A DNA stretch of 46,074 bases, taken from NCBI RefSeq assembly GCF_002860205.1, contig NZ_PGVB01000037.1, positions 1 through 46,074 of the forward strand. Reading direction: 5' to 3'. This DNA is from Bacillus sp. T33-2. Lineage in GTDB: Bacteria > Bacillota > Bacilli > Bacillales > Cytobacillaceae. Positions 8,724-16,391 of this stretch are shown one piece after another. The number at the start of each line of letters is the position of its first letter. Position 1 is the first letter of the stretch. The position numbers and the translations under genes are program-made. The notes beneath the pieces are model-generated. The model did not search any database. It saw nothing but the letters and a program-made list of their open reading frames with translations, and was not told the origin of the DNA.

Positions 8724-8819
8724 ATCGCGTCATAAAATGATAGATTATCGCAATGTCTCGATAAGCTGGATCCAACCGCACAGTCGTTCCGAAGCGCAAT
8801 GAAATAATGATTGTTCCAG

Positions 8820-8852
8820 CCCGCAGCCAAATATTAGCTGCGGGTTTTATTA
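8820..8852 (+). terminator. terminator of the catabolic operon
   Basis: CCCGCAGC and GCTGCGGG form a perfect 8-bp stem with a 9-nt loop, followed by TTTTATTATTT. It lies 96 bp after the SIS gene and 60 bp before the DUF1028 gene. Confidence 0.85.
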
Positions 8853-8912
8853 TTTCAGGAGAAGGATTTTTACAACGGATGTCGAAATATATCGATCTAG
8901 GAGGAGATATAA

Positions 8913-9758
8913 ATGACATTTTCAATTGTTGGATATGATCCGAAAGAAAAGGAATGGGGAATTGCGGTCCAATCGAAATTTCTGGGAGTAGGTGCCGTTG
9001 TTCCATTTGCAAAGGCTGGAGTTGGCGCGGTCGCCACACAGTCATATGCCAATACAGCTTACGGCCCTCAGGCCCTTGAATTATTTGCACAGGGGAAGTC
9101 AGCTGCTGAAGTGCTGGAGATTATCACCAAAGATGATCCTGACAAAGAAATGCGCCAGGTCGGGCTGATTGACGCATCAGGCAATGCCGCTTCGTTTACA
9201 GGTACATATTGTTACGACTGGGCAGGCGGGGTGACAGGCGAGAACTTTGCCGCACAGGGGAACATCCTTATTGATGAAAATACTGTTCAGGCAATGGCCC
9301 GGACGTTCACGGAAACAGAAGGAACACTTGCGCAAAGGCTCCTGGCAGCCCTTGATGCCGGCCAGCAAGCAGGAGGGGACAGCAGAGGCCAACAGTCCGC
9401 TGCGCTCCTTGTCGTCAAGGAAAAAGGGGGCTACGGCGGCTATAACGACCGGCTGATCGACTTGCGTGTCGACGACCACCATGAGCCGATCAAAGAACTG
9501 ATCCGCCTTCATGGGCTGCAGCAACTCTACTTTGCGCCGTCAAAGCCTGAGAAAGTAGTTGCGGTTGAAGGGGATGTGAAGGATGAGCTCGCGGCGAACC
9601 TGCTGAGGCTTGGGTACCTGCGACAAGAGCAGACGGGAACTGAAGAAATATTAAAAGCGTTCACAACCTATATCCATACCGAGAATTTCGAAGAGCGCGA
9701 GCAGGAGCAGGGTAAGATTGATTTAGAGGTTTTGGAGTTTATGAAGAAGCAGCTCTAA
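8913..9758 (+). CDS. DUF1028 Ntn-hydrolase-like protein
   Basis: 281 aa. Residues 1 to about 200 match the DUF1028 family: start MTFSIVGYDP, KFLGVGAVVPFA, ATQSYAN, and GSYAG-like GGVTGENFAAQGN. After Met removal Thr2 would be the N-terminal nucleophile of an Ntn-hydrolase, so autoprocessing or amidase activity is possible although the biochemical role is unproven. The C-terminal part (about 205-281) is a separate, charged domain resembling the peptidoglycan-binding-like tail of some family members. The ATG has AGGAGGAG upstream. Terminators on both sides make it a single-gene unit, though nearness to the sugar operon suggests a linked hydrolytic role. Confidence 0.85.
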   Translation: MTFSIVGYDPKEKEWGIAVQSKFLGVGAVVPFAKAGVGAVATQSYANTAYGPQALELFAQGKSAAEVLEIITKDDPDKEMRQVGLIDASGNAASFTGTYCYDWAGGVTGENFAAQGNILIDENTVQAMARTFTETEGTLAQRLLAALDAGQQAGGDSRGQQSAALLVVKEKGGYGGYNDRLIDLRVDDHHEPIKELIRLHGLQQLYFAPSKPEKVVAVEGDVKDELAANLLRLGYLRQEQTGTEEILKAFTTYIHTENFEEREQEQGKIDLEVLEFMKKQL

Positions 9759-9765
9759 GCATGGA

Positions 9766-9800
9766 GAAAAAAACTGAACCGGAGCCCGGTTCAGTTTTTT
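9766..9800 (+). terminator. terminator of the DUF1028 gene
   Basis: AACTGAACCGG and CCGGTTCAGTT form a perfect 11-bp stem with a 3-nt loop, flanked by an A-run and a T-run, so it could act in both directions. Confidence 0.9.
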
Positions 9801-9847
9801 GCGTTTTAACAATCATTTTTCCCAGAACCTAGTGTGCGAAACGAGGA

Positions 9848-9880
9848 AGCCCGGCATCGCTGCCGGGCTCTCCATTTTAT
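9848..9880. terminator. second hairpin after the DUF1028 gene
   Basis: AGCCCGGC and GCCGGGCT pair perfectly around a 6-nt loop; the following CTCCATTTTA is only a weak T-tract. It may be a back-up terminator or the relic of one. Confidence 0.5.
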
Positions 9881-9964
9881 TCAAAAATCGCGTTGGACAA
9901 AATGCGGAACAGGTAATCAGTATGATGACGGAACCCTGCTTACAGTCTGATCATTGTGACATCT

Positions 9965-10190
9965 TTATCCTGTGACAATTACCGCCTGGCCCCGGGCGTT
10001 CACCCTTTTGTTATTTGAATAGAGATCGTTCCAATACCCCGCTATAAAGAATTCGGTGCCACTTGCAAATGTGGCTTCAACCACATCTTGGTATTACCAC
10101 ACCGGGCGGTAGACAAACCCGAGGTCTTCCTTATTGTAGCTGGCGGTCATATTTTTACTGATATAATTACTCAGTGAAACGTGATTTTGC
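9965..10190 (-). pseudogene. relic of an unknown gene (3' part, in-frame stop)
   Basis: On the minus strand the frame from about 10190 to the TAA at 9967-9965 reads as sensible protein: SLSNYISKNMTASYNKEDLG, then GFVYRPVW, an in-frame TAA (around 10094), then YQDVVEATFASGTEFFIAGY, WNDLYSNNKRVNARGQ and AVIVTG before the stop. No start codon or RBS supports an intact gene, and the upstream side runs into a tandem repeat array. The family is not recognised. It looks like the C-terminal end of a decayed gene. Confidence 0.4.
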
Positions 10191-10290
10191 ATATATGGGT
10201 CTAATTTATTTATATATGGGTCCAATCACCATTTTTATGGGTCTAATTTTAAATTTTTGGGTCAAAAATGTAATTTATAGGTCTATCAAT
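10190..10290. repeat. degenerate 20-21-bp tandem repeat array (GGGTC core)
   Basis: Five units are anchored on GGGTC at 10197, 10218, 10239 and 10259 and on AGGTC at 10279, giving steps of 21, 21, 20 and 20 bp. The flanks are AT-rich (TATATGGGTCTAATTT-like). It lies just 3' of the NERD gene. The spacing is the same as in the array at 24205-24307, but the core sequence differs. Confidence 0.7.
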
Positions 10291-10314
10291 CCTTATATTG
10301 CCAAATAAGTGATT

Positions 10315-11277
10315 TTAATCCTCCGGCCTGTAATACACTCTGCCTTTATTTTTTCCGGAATGTGGCAGATTCATGGATATAAGCAATTTTTTCGCGGTTA
10401 CACGGGATGAGATATGGAGGAATTGGCGGAGCCCGTGATTGGTGATGGAGGAATTGATTAGAAGAAAGTAATCATTTAAGGCCTGGATGTGAGCATCTTT
10501 GCAAAAAGCCCGGCACTTGGGGCAAAACCAGGTTCCTCTTTTGCGGATCATCGGCAAATAATTGCAGGAGTGGCACTGCACCCCAGATAAAGTGTCCTTT
10601 GGGTTGATACCGAAACTTTTTTGAATATTTATTTCGGGCGGGGTATGGCTTTTTACCAGAAGCCGTTTCAGTTTGCGGATTTCGGTTGGGGTAACAACCT
10701 CATTTGGGTAGGTTTTCTGAAATTCATTTACTTTTTTTAACATGTTACGTGAATGGCAAACCCTGCGCTTGGCCTCCGGGTATCCCGGCGCTTTAATGAT
10801 CGTTTCAGGATTAGTGATAACTACCATATACTCGATAGGTAATTGCGGTATGTTATGTTTCTTGAGCCATTCAAGAAGCTCGTGCTGTTGCCTTTGGACC
10901 TGTGCGAGAGGGTCAGGGTAGCCTTTGTCTTTTTCATTGGAGGTACGGATTACCTGGCCAAAATCTTTATCAAAAAGTAAAGTTCCAGAGTAATTTTTTG
11001 ACTCGATGATCATTGCAACATGGGAGCAAACGAGCAGAGTATCAATCTGGAAATAATCCTGGCCATTACTCATCCGAAGGTCATGAAAAATTAAGAAGTT
11101 TTTTATCGGCAGTTTTTTTAAATAAAAATCGAGAGACTCCTCCCCCTTAAAACCTTTTCGTCTAGATCCCAACTCGTTTTGGATTTGCGGCCGCTTCGGG
11201 TGGTTGGCGGGAAGCCTCCTCATCAACGTTTCAAGTACCTGGATGCGCAATGGGATCGTTCTGTTTTTTACAATCAA
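10315..11277 (-). CDS. NERD-domain protein with C-terminal zinc ribbon
   Basis: 320 aa from the TTG at 11277, which has AAGGAG 8-9 nt upstream; a GTG at 11286 overlaps that Shine-Dalgarno and is less likely. Residues about 38-155 form a nuclease-related domain: GFKGEESLDFYL, HDLRMSNGQDYFQIDTLLV and the MIIESKNYSG motif, which is the D-x(n)-ExK core of restriction-endonuclease-like folds. A two-CxxC zinc ribbon (CHSCNY and CPKCRAFC) follows at about 235-260, then a helical tail. NERD proteins are suspected DNA-processing enzymes but functions are largely unknown. It is monocistronic and lies between the DUF1028 unit and the cytochrome cluster on the opposite strand to the former. Confidence 0.8.
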   Translation of the reverse strand: MIVKNRTIPLRIQVLETLMRRLPANHPKRPQIQNELGSRRKGFKGEESLDFYLKKLPIKNFLIFHDLRMSNGQDYFQIDTLLVCSHVAMIIESKNYSGTLLFDKDFGQVIRTSNEKDKGYPDPLAQVQRQQHELLEWLKKHNIPQLPIEYMVVITNPETIIKAPGYPEAKRRVCHSRNMLKKVNEFQKTYPNEVVTPTEIRKLKRLLVKSHTPPEINIQKSFGINPKDTLSGVQCHSCNYLPMIRKRGTWFCPKCRAFCKDAHIQALNDYFLLINSSITNHGLRQFLHISSRVTAKKLLISMNLPHSGKNKGRVYYRPED

Positions 11278-11407
11278 AAAAATCACTCCTTAAATATTTC
11301 GTTTAAACAAAGTAACTTCTGCATGAATCTTAAACTTGTGGGTTGAAGGGGTCTGGTATAACTCAAAAATGAGCTGTCGTCCAAATTGATCTGGCTATTG
11401 GAAGCTG

Positions 11408-11454
11408 AAAAAAGATAAGGGAGCAATTACCTCTTAACTGAGGGCATTACTCCC
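11408..11454 (-). terminator. terminator downstream of the 8-heme cytochrome gene
   Basis: On the minus strand GGGAGTAATGCC pairs imperfectly with GGTAATTGCTCCC and is followed by TTATCTTTTTTC. It marks the end of the cytochrome cluster. Confidence 0.6.
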
Positions 11455-11492
11455 AGAAGTTCTTTTTCATACTGAACCAAACTAACAGATCG

Positions 11493-13175
11493 TTATGGTG
11501 CAGGTTTTAATCTTTTTGGTGCATGTGATGCACCCATTGATTGCTTGATAAAATCTGATCCCGCCGGTTCACTGCTGTGGCATGAAGAGCAAGCCTGTTG
11601 ATCTCCGGTCGGATGTCCTGTTATTGGCTGATCTGCCCCATCTTTTTCAGGCAGGGCTGGTGACCTTTGATACAGGTCAGTCGTGCCATTGTGGCATTTT
11701 AAGCAGAAAGTTCTTTCGTTGGATGCATTCCATTCTGATCCGGCCGTTTGATATTTATCAGGGTCTGAAGGCGGCTTGTTTCCTGGATTTTCTCGTAGCA
11801 TTTTTAAGTTGTTGGAGCCATGAGTTTCGTGGCAATCAGCACACGGCAGGTAACCCGCTGTCTGGGTAATGTCCCCTGCAGTGAAGTAATGCCCGGAATC
11901 AGTTGTTTGATTGTAATATTTTTGTATATCTTTGAACCTTGGATCTTCTATTTCTTTTTCTATATTATGGCAGGTAAAACATAGGGGCTCATTTTCGTCC
12001 AAGGATAGTTCTGTCCATAGCTTCTTGTCATAATGATTTACCTTGTTTGTGTCCGCATTTTTTACGAACACTGTGTTGTTATCATGGCATGACTCACAAA
12101 GGATATTATTGCTATCCTGTACACCTACTCCTGCTGCCTCAGGCTTTAAAGATTGATCATGATCATAAACGTAATGATCCTTTAACAGGTTCGGATTTTT
12201 CGTGGTCCAATCCAGGTGCGGGTTGTGACAATTGGAACAAGAACTGACTTCTGAGTCGTAGTCAAAATGTGTATGCTCTTTATTCCAATTATCAGGCTGG
12301 TTGATTCCTAATGTCCCATCATGGCAGGCTATACAGTAGTTTTGGACTCTAACCCCATCTTTGTAACTAAACTTGCCGCCTTCCAACTTTCCTTTATCTG
12401 CTACATGTGTGCTGTGGCAATTTGCGCATGTGTTTGTGTTCGTCATGTAACTTCCGTGAGGGTTTTCGGTTGGATTTTTAGTATCACCCGCAGTAGAAAA
12501 TTTGATAAACGTTGGAAATACCCTGTTCCCATCGCTATCCGTTAAAAAAGGATTAATATAGACGTAATATGTCTTGCTGCTGGATAGGGATGTCAGAGAA
12601 AAGGTGCTTGTAAATTTACCAGGTTCGCTTATCGTTGATTCAGGAGTATCGACAACATTTTCTCCGTCCTGGGAGGTTACGATTAAACCGAAGTTGTCGA
12701 GAGATGCTGAGTTATCTTCAATGGTAACTTGGATCTTTGACTCCAGCGGCACTCTTGCCATATCTTCAACTGGCCAAGGATTAGGATCGATCGTTGCGGG
12801 CGGGATGATCTTGATATCAGTAACAATTGGCCTTTGCGTATCACCAACCGGCTCTGCCATGGTTTGAAAAGACTCTGTTTGTGACGGAGCATCCTGGCCT
12901 GGTTCTGGTTCAGATGCAGGTACAGGGTCAGGTTCGGTCGGTACAGTGTCCGTATAGCTTTCGGCAGGTGCAACCTCAGTGGGTACGGTGGCTGTAGATC
13001 CTTGTTCCTCTGGAGTGGGGGAAGGAGTAGTGGTTTCCGATTCGGTTGTTGCCGTAATTGTACTATCTGTGTTTGATAACGCAAAATTATCAGGAAAAGG
13101 GAATAGGGCAGACCCTAAAAAAACGGTAAAAGCAGCACAATATGAAATTAACGAATGTTTAATCGTTTTTTTCAA
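11493..13175 (-). CDS. secreted 8-heme c-type cytochrome with Ig-like domain
   Basis: 560 aa. The start is a TTG at 13175, because a stop lies two codons further upstream. A signal peptide (KKTIKHSL followed by a hydrophobic stretch) precedes a Thr/Pro/Glu-rich linker (about 35-110), a SbsA-type Ig-like domain (about 110-230) and a C-terminal region with eight CxxCH sites (CANCH, CIACH, CSNCH, CESCH, CFTCH, CADCH, CLKCH, CSSCH). The first pair, CANCH-STH...CIACHDGTLG, is shared with the 6-heme protein encoded upstream, so the two are related. Probable role: outer electron carrier on or outside the wall. No LPXTG or S-layer anchor is visible. The gene is separated from the 6-heme gene by 249 bp with terminators and may have its own promoter. 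Confidence 0.9.
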   Translation of the reverse strand: MKKTIKHSLISYCAAFTVFLGSALFPFPDNFALSNTDSTITATTESETTTPSPTPEEQGSTATVPTEVAPAESYTDTVPTEPDPVPASEPEPGQDAPSQTESFQTMAEPVGDTQRPIVTDIKIIPPATIDPNPWPVEDMARVPLESKIQVTIEDNSASLDNFGLIVTSQDGENVVDTPESTISEPGKFTSTFSLTSLSSSKTYYVYINPFLTDSDGNRVFPTFIKFSTAGDTKNPTENPHGSYMTNTNTCANCHSTHVADKGKLEGGKFSYKDGVRVQNYCIACHDGTLGINQPDNWNKEHTHFDYDSEVSSCSNCHNPHLDWTTKNPNLLKDHYVYDHDQSLKPEAAGVGVQDSNNILCESCHDNNTVFVKNADTNKVNHYDKKLWTELSLDENEPLCFTCHNIEKEIEDPRFKDIQKYYNQTTDSGHYFTAGDITQTAGYLPCADCHETHGSNNLKMLRENPGNKPPSDPDKYQTAGSEWNASNERTFCLKCHNGTTDLYQRSPALPEKDGADQPITGHPTGDQQACSSCHSSEPAGSDFIKQSMGASHAPKRLKPAP

Positions 13176-13247
13176 ACCAGGTCATCTCTTTCCATGTATC
13201 ATTCGTAGAAGGCTTTTTGATTTATGTAAATAGCAAGGTATATACAT

Positions 13248-13253
13248 ATTATA
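13248..13253 (-). promoter_or_regulatory. possible -10 element for the 8-heme gene
   Basis: A perfect TATAAT on the minus strand lies 73 bp before the TTG start and downstream of the terminator of the 6-heme gene. No convincing -35 is present at 16-18 bp, so it is either an activator-dependent promoter or chance. Confidence 0.3.
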
Positions 13254-13320
13254 ACTGTGAAAAAATAAGCAAAGTGCTACAGAAATTATATATTTTTTGA
13301 CATTTTAATGCAGGGTGGAA

Positions 13321-13363
13321 TAATAAAAACAAGGCAGTAATATTCCTATTACCACCTTGTTTA
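13321..13363 (-). terminator. terminator of the 6-heme cytochrome gene
   Basis: On the minus strand AACAAGGTGGTAATA and TATTACTGCCTTGTT form a 15-bp stem with two mismatches and a GGAA loop, followed by TTTTATTATT. Confidence 0.75.
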
Positions 13364-13385
13364 TTAATCTTATATCTCTCTAGGG

Positions 13386-13421
13386 GCTAACAAATAGTGG
13401 GGCTATTTGTTAGTCTTTTTT
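13386..13421 (+). other. perfect 11-bp hairpin directly 3' of the 6-heme gene
   Basis: CTAACAAATAG (13387-13397) and CTATTTGTTAG (13403-13413) pair perfectly around TGGGG. The T-run (TCTTTTTTC) is on the plus strand, so it would stop antisense transcription entering the 6-heme gene. In the sense mRNA it would be a stable 3' stem four codons' length after the stop. Confidence 0.6.
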
Positions 13422-13424
13422 CAT

Positions 13425-15290
13425 TTAGTTGCCGGGAGTTAATCCACCTGGCATCGGATCGTCGGAGTCGTTGCCATAACCCGCATCATTTCTTAAACCT
13501 TCAGCATGTGAAGAAGTATGACATCCCCAGCATACAGACATGTTAGTGAAACGCTTCAGAGCAGAAGACGGTGCTTTATCAAGCATGTAAGCTTGAGCAT
13601 CTGTCAGGTTGGCGAATGTTCCATCGCTTACCAGGTCTTGTGCTGTTTTACCTTCCGCATCCTTCATAACAGTTACGTCAGTACCGTGTGCAAAGTGGCA
13701 GCGAACGCAAGTATAGCTGTCAGAAGTTGTTGTATGGCGGTATGCGTGGCTGTAAGCACCTGTCTCAGAACCAGATTTGGCAAGATAGTCTGTGTGGCAG
13801 GCAGAACAGAAGCCAGACATTACTACACCCTTACCAGCCCAAGCTCCCCCTGACCATAGCTTTGATACATCAGTTTTAGTGACAATCGGATCTGCATAGT
13901 TTGGATCATCAGAAACATCCAGGTCCACTACATAGGCACGTGCTACATCACCGACAGTCACGGCGTCAATGAGCGCTGTTTTCCCAGCAGGGGAACCGAT
14001 CCAGTTGTTAGCCTGGCGAATATCCTGGCTCTTTTTCAAAGGATATACAATATCAGCGTCCATATAAATGGCTTTTTCATCTGCGCCATCTTTTGTAGCC
14101 CAGAACGCAGTGTCATACACTTTGTACGTATGTGTTGCATCATATGTTCCAGTGTACACCCATGGGTTTGTATCTACAACATATGCAGTACCATTCCATT
14201 TATATAGCTGGATGACAGTAGCGCCAGCCCCTAGTCTTGGGAAGTTGGCTGCTTGTGCTTCAGAAATGTTTTTCGTTCTTACAGCGATGAAGTCATCACC
14301 TTTTGTTGTTGGGATAGCGGTGGATTCTACTACATCGACATCGACTAATTTTTGACCAGTTGGATTTTCAGCAGATTTTACAGTCGTTGCGATACCGTTT
14401 GGATTAAAATGCAATAAACGGTCGCTGTAAGATCCGTGCGGTGCATGGCAGCTTGCGCAGGTGAACTCAGCAGACCATGATCCATGGCCGTCTTTGTTTC
14501 CACCTGGAGCGGCTTTGATGGAAACAGCCCCTGTTGCTAAGTGGACAGACATATTCCCAGATTCTGTTCCACCAAATGTACCTGCAGACTTAGAACCGCC
14601 TTCAAACACGTTATAAAAACCTAAAGTTCCGTCATGGCAGGCAGTACATGTTGCATATACACCGTTTTTAAATAAGAGGTTCTTAGAAGCAGCGGTGTGC
14701 GTTTGGTGGCAGCTGGCGCATGAGTTGGTGTTATTTGCATACTCCCCGTGTGTTTTATGGGTAGTTACAGAACCATCTTTGTTCTTCATTCCCCCTGATT
14801 TGATAACAGTAGAAAAGTTATCAGTTTGGCCGCCGACGCCAAGGCCGGTCTGGTTGGCGTTTGTGATGCCATTATCATGTTCCGCATCTGTAGCAACACG
14901 GTCAGCGCTCACTTCTCTGTTGAACTCCGGACCACCTGCTGTCATGTAGAAAATAGTTTCGGAAATTGTTGAACCATCTGCTTTAACAGCAACAATTTCC
15001 CATTCCACTGTGCTACTGTTTGCCAATCCATCTACTGAATAGCTCATTTGGCCGTCAGCAAGAGTAATTTCTTCTGGTTCTTGCCCCGGTACATGCTTGA
15101 AAAGTTTGTAATCAGCTGCAGGTGTGTGACTACTATCTTCTACAGCTGCCCAAGTAAAGTCCAAATGTCCGTCGCTACTGTTCCAGGATGTTATCTCTGG
15201 ACCGGCCGAAGCAGCGAAGGCGGCTACACTCAGCATCCCAACGAGTATTAACGATAATACCATTGAGAAGCCAATTTTTAGCTTACTCAT
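13425..15290 (-). CDS. secreted 6-heme c-type cytochrome with FN3-like domain
   Basis: 621 aa from the ATG at 15290, which has AGGGAGGA 8 nt upstream and starts a clean signal peptide (MSKLKIGFSMVLSLILVG, cleavage near AAFAASA). The frame stays open upstream, including an ATG at 15365 only 2 nt after AAAGGAGG, but that extension has no protein-like character. Residues about 30-125 form an FN3/Ig-like domain; six CxxCH sites follow (CASCH, CTACH, CASCH, CSACH, CVRCH, CWGCH), arranged as two pairs, a long heme-free insert (about 300-500) and two more sites. The paired CxxCH-QTH...CTACHDGTLG pattern is the doubled CXXCH class. Probable extracellular electron-transfer protein; the length and heme-free insert are unusual. 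Confidence 0.9.
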   Translation of the reverse strand: MSKLKIGFSMVLSLILVGMLSVAAFAASAGPEITSWNSSDGHLDFTWAAVEDSSHTPAADYKLFKHVPGQEPEEITLADGQMSYSVDGLANSSTVEWEIVAVKADGSTISETIFYMTAGGPEFNREVSADRVATDAEHDNGITNANQTGLGVGGQTDNFSTVIKSGGMKNKDGSVTTHKTHGEYANNTNSCASCHQTHTAASKNLLFKNGVYATCTACHDGTLGFYNVFEGGSKSAGTFGGTESGNMSVHLATGAVSIKAAPGGNKDGHGSWSAEFTCASCHAPHGSYSDRLLHFNPNGIATTVKSAENPTGQKLVDVDVVESTAIPTTKGDDFIAVRTKNISEAQAANFPRLGAGATVIQLYKWNGTAYVVDTNPWVYTGTYDATHTYKVYDTAFWATKDGADEKAIYMDADIVYPLKKSQDIRQANNWIGSPAGKTALIDAVTVGDVARAYVVDLDVSDDPNYADPIVTKTDVSKLWSGGAWAGKGVVMSGFCSACHTDYLAKSGSETGAYSHAYRHTTTSDSYTCVRCHFAHGTDVTVMKDAEGKTAQDLVSDGTFANLTDAQAYMLDKAPSSALKRFTNMSVCWGCHTSSHAEGLRNDAGYGNDSDDPMPGGLTPGN

Positions 15291-15393
15291 TTTGCAAATC
15301 CTCCCTTGATTTGTCTCTTTCGTAAAGCTTTCTAAAGCAAAATGTAATCCGCTACTTCCAGGCATCACCTCCTTTAAGGATCGAAAAGGGAGT

Positions 15394-16365
15394 TTAATAG
15401 TAAACAGCAATGCGCTGGTTAAGGGTGTCTGTAATGTACACCTGGTCTTTATCGTCGACGTACAAGCCGTTAGGGAGGTAGAACTGCTCGTTTCCGTCGC
15501 CCATACCACCAAATTGGAATACTTCCTTTCCATCTTGATCAAATGCGTAAACATAATGAGTCAGGTTGTTTACGACGTACAAAATTCCTCTTGAATCCAC
15601 TCCAATACCACGTGGATTCACGAAAACAGAAGACCCTTTTCCATCTTTAGAGCCATTAATGGTGCGTACATATTTTCCGGTTTTATCATATTGCAGGATT
15701 CGTTGATTACCAGAATCAGATATATAAATATTGTCACTATTGTCGACTGTGACAGCATTTGGTGCATTGAAAACGTCTTTGTCATCTACACCCTTGGCTA
15801 TCTCCAATAGTTTTTTGCCGTCAAGGCTGAACACTAACAATTTATTGGATTTAATGTCTGTCACATATAGTTTTTCGTCAAAAATCCTGATACCGGCGGG
15901 AGTGTTGATTGACTTTGCATTTTTATCCTGCTCTTCGAAATTTCTAATGAATTTCCCTTTTTCATCGTGGATTGAGATGACGCCATTATATAAATCGGCA
16001 ACATACACATTGCCTTTTTTGTCTCCGGTGATGCCGTATGGGAACTTAAATTCCCCATTGCCTGACCCTTCCTTCCCAAACTGGAAAATAGGGGAGCCGG
16101 ATCCGTCGAAAACCTGAACCTGTTTGTTGTTAGTATCTGTTACGTATATAAACTCGCCAATTTTCGCTACGTCCATCGGCTTATCCAGTGATTTCTCAAA
16201 ATCACCGTTGATCATCTGGCTGAACACAGGAGGGCCATCGCGATCAACAATATTTCTGGCTTTTTCAACTTTAGACTGTAAACCAAAAAAATAAATGGCC
16301 GTGAACGCAGCTATCGTCAAGGTTACGATGGTACCCATCCATATATAAACCGTCTTCTTTTTCAA
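15394..16365 (-). CDS. membrane-anchored NHL-repeat beta-propeller protein
   Basis: 323 aa from the TTG at 16365 (AAGGAG 9 nt upstream); a TTG at 16374 lies within the Shine-Dalgarno. One N-terminal membrane segment (about 5-25) is followed by six NHL repeats with the recurring PxGIxVDxxGxxYVxDxxNxxIxxxD pattern, enough for a closed six-bladed propeller facing outside. No heme site. NHL proteins often sit beside multiheme cytochromes in metal-reducing bacteria, where a scaffold or maturation role has been suggested; the same is inferred here. The gene is 17 bp after the TPR gene and about 100 bp before the 6-heme gene in the same transcriptional direction. Confidence 0.85.
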   Translation of the reverse strand: MKKKTVYIWMGTIVTLTIAAFTAIYFFGLQSKVEKARNIVDRDGPPVFSQMINGDFEKSLDKPMDVAKIGEFIYVTDTNNKQVQVFDGSGSPIFQFGKEGSGNGEFKFPYGITGDKKGNVYVADLYNGVISIHDEKGKFIRNFEEQDKNAKSINTPAGIRIFDEKLYVTDIKSNKLLVFSLDGKKLLEIAKGVDDKDVFNAPNAVTVDNSDNIYISDSGNQRILQYDKTGKYVRTINGSKDGKGSSVFVNPRGIGVDSRGILYVVNNLTHYVYAFDQDGKEVFQFGGMGDGNEQFYLPNGLYVDDKDQVYITDTLNQRIAVYY

Positions 16366-16391
16366 GGGTTCCAACTCCTTTTGCTTTAGGA

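Noticed and set aside
10190-10290. CRISPR array
   Set aside because: The repeats are only about 5-9 bp in conserved core with 20-21-bp total period and similar AT-rich spacers; no cas genes are present.
15291-15554. N-terminal extension of the 6-heme cytochrome frame
   Set aside because: The extension has no RBS except one too close to an ATG at 15365, and a normal signal peptide with a good RBS starts at 15290.
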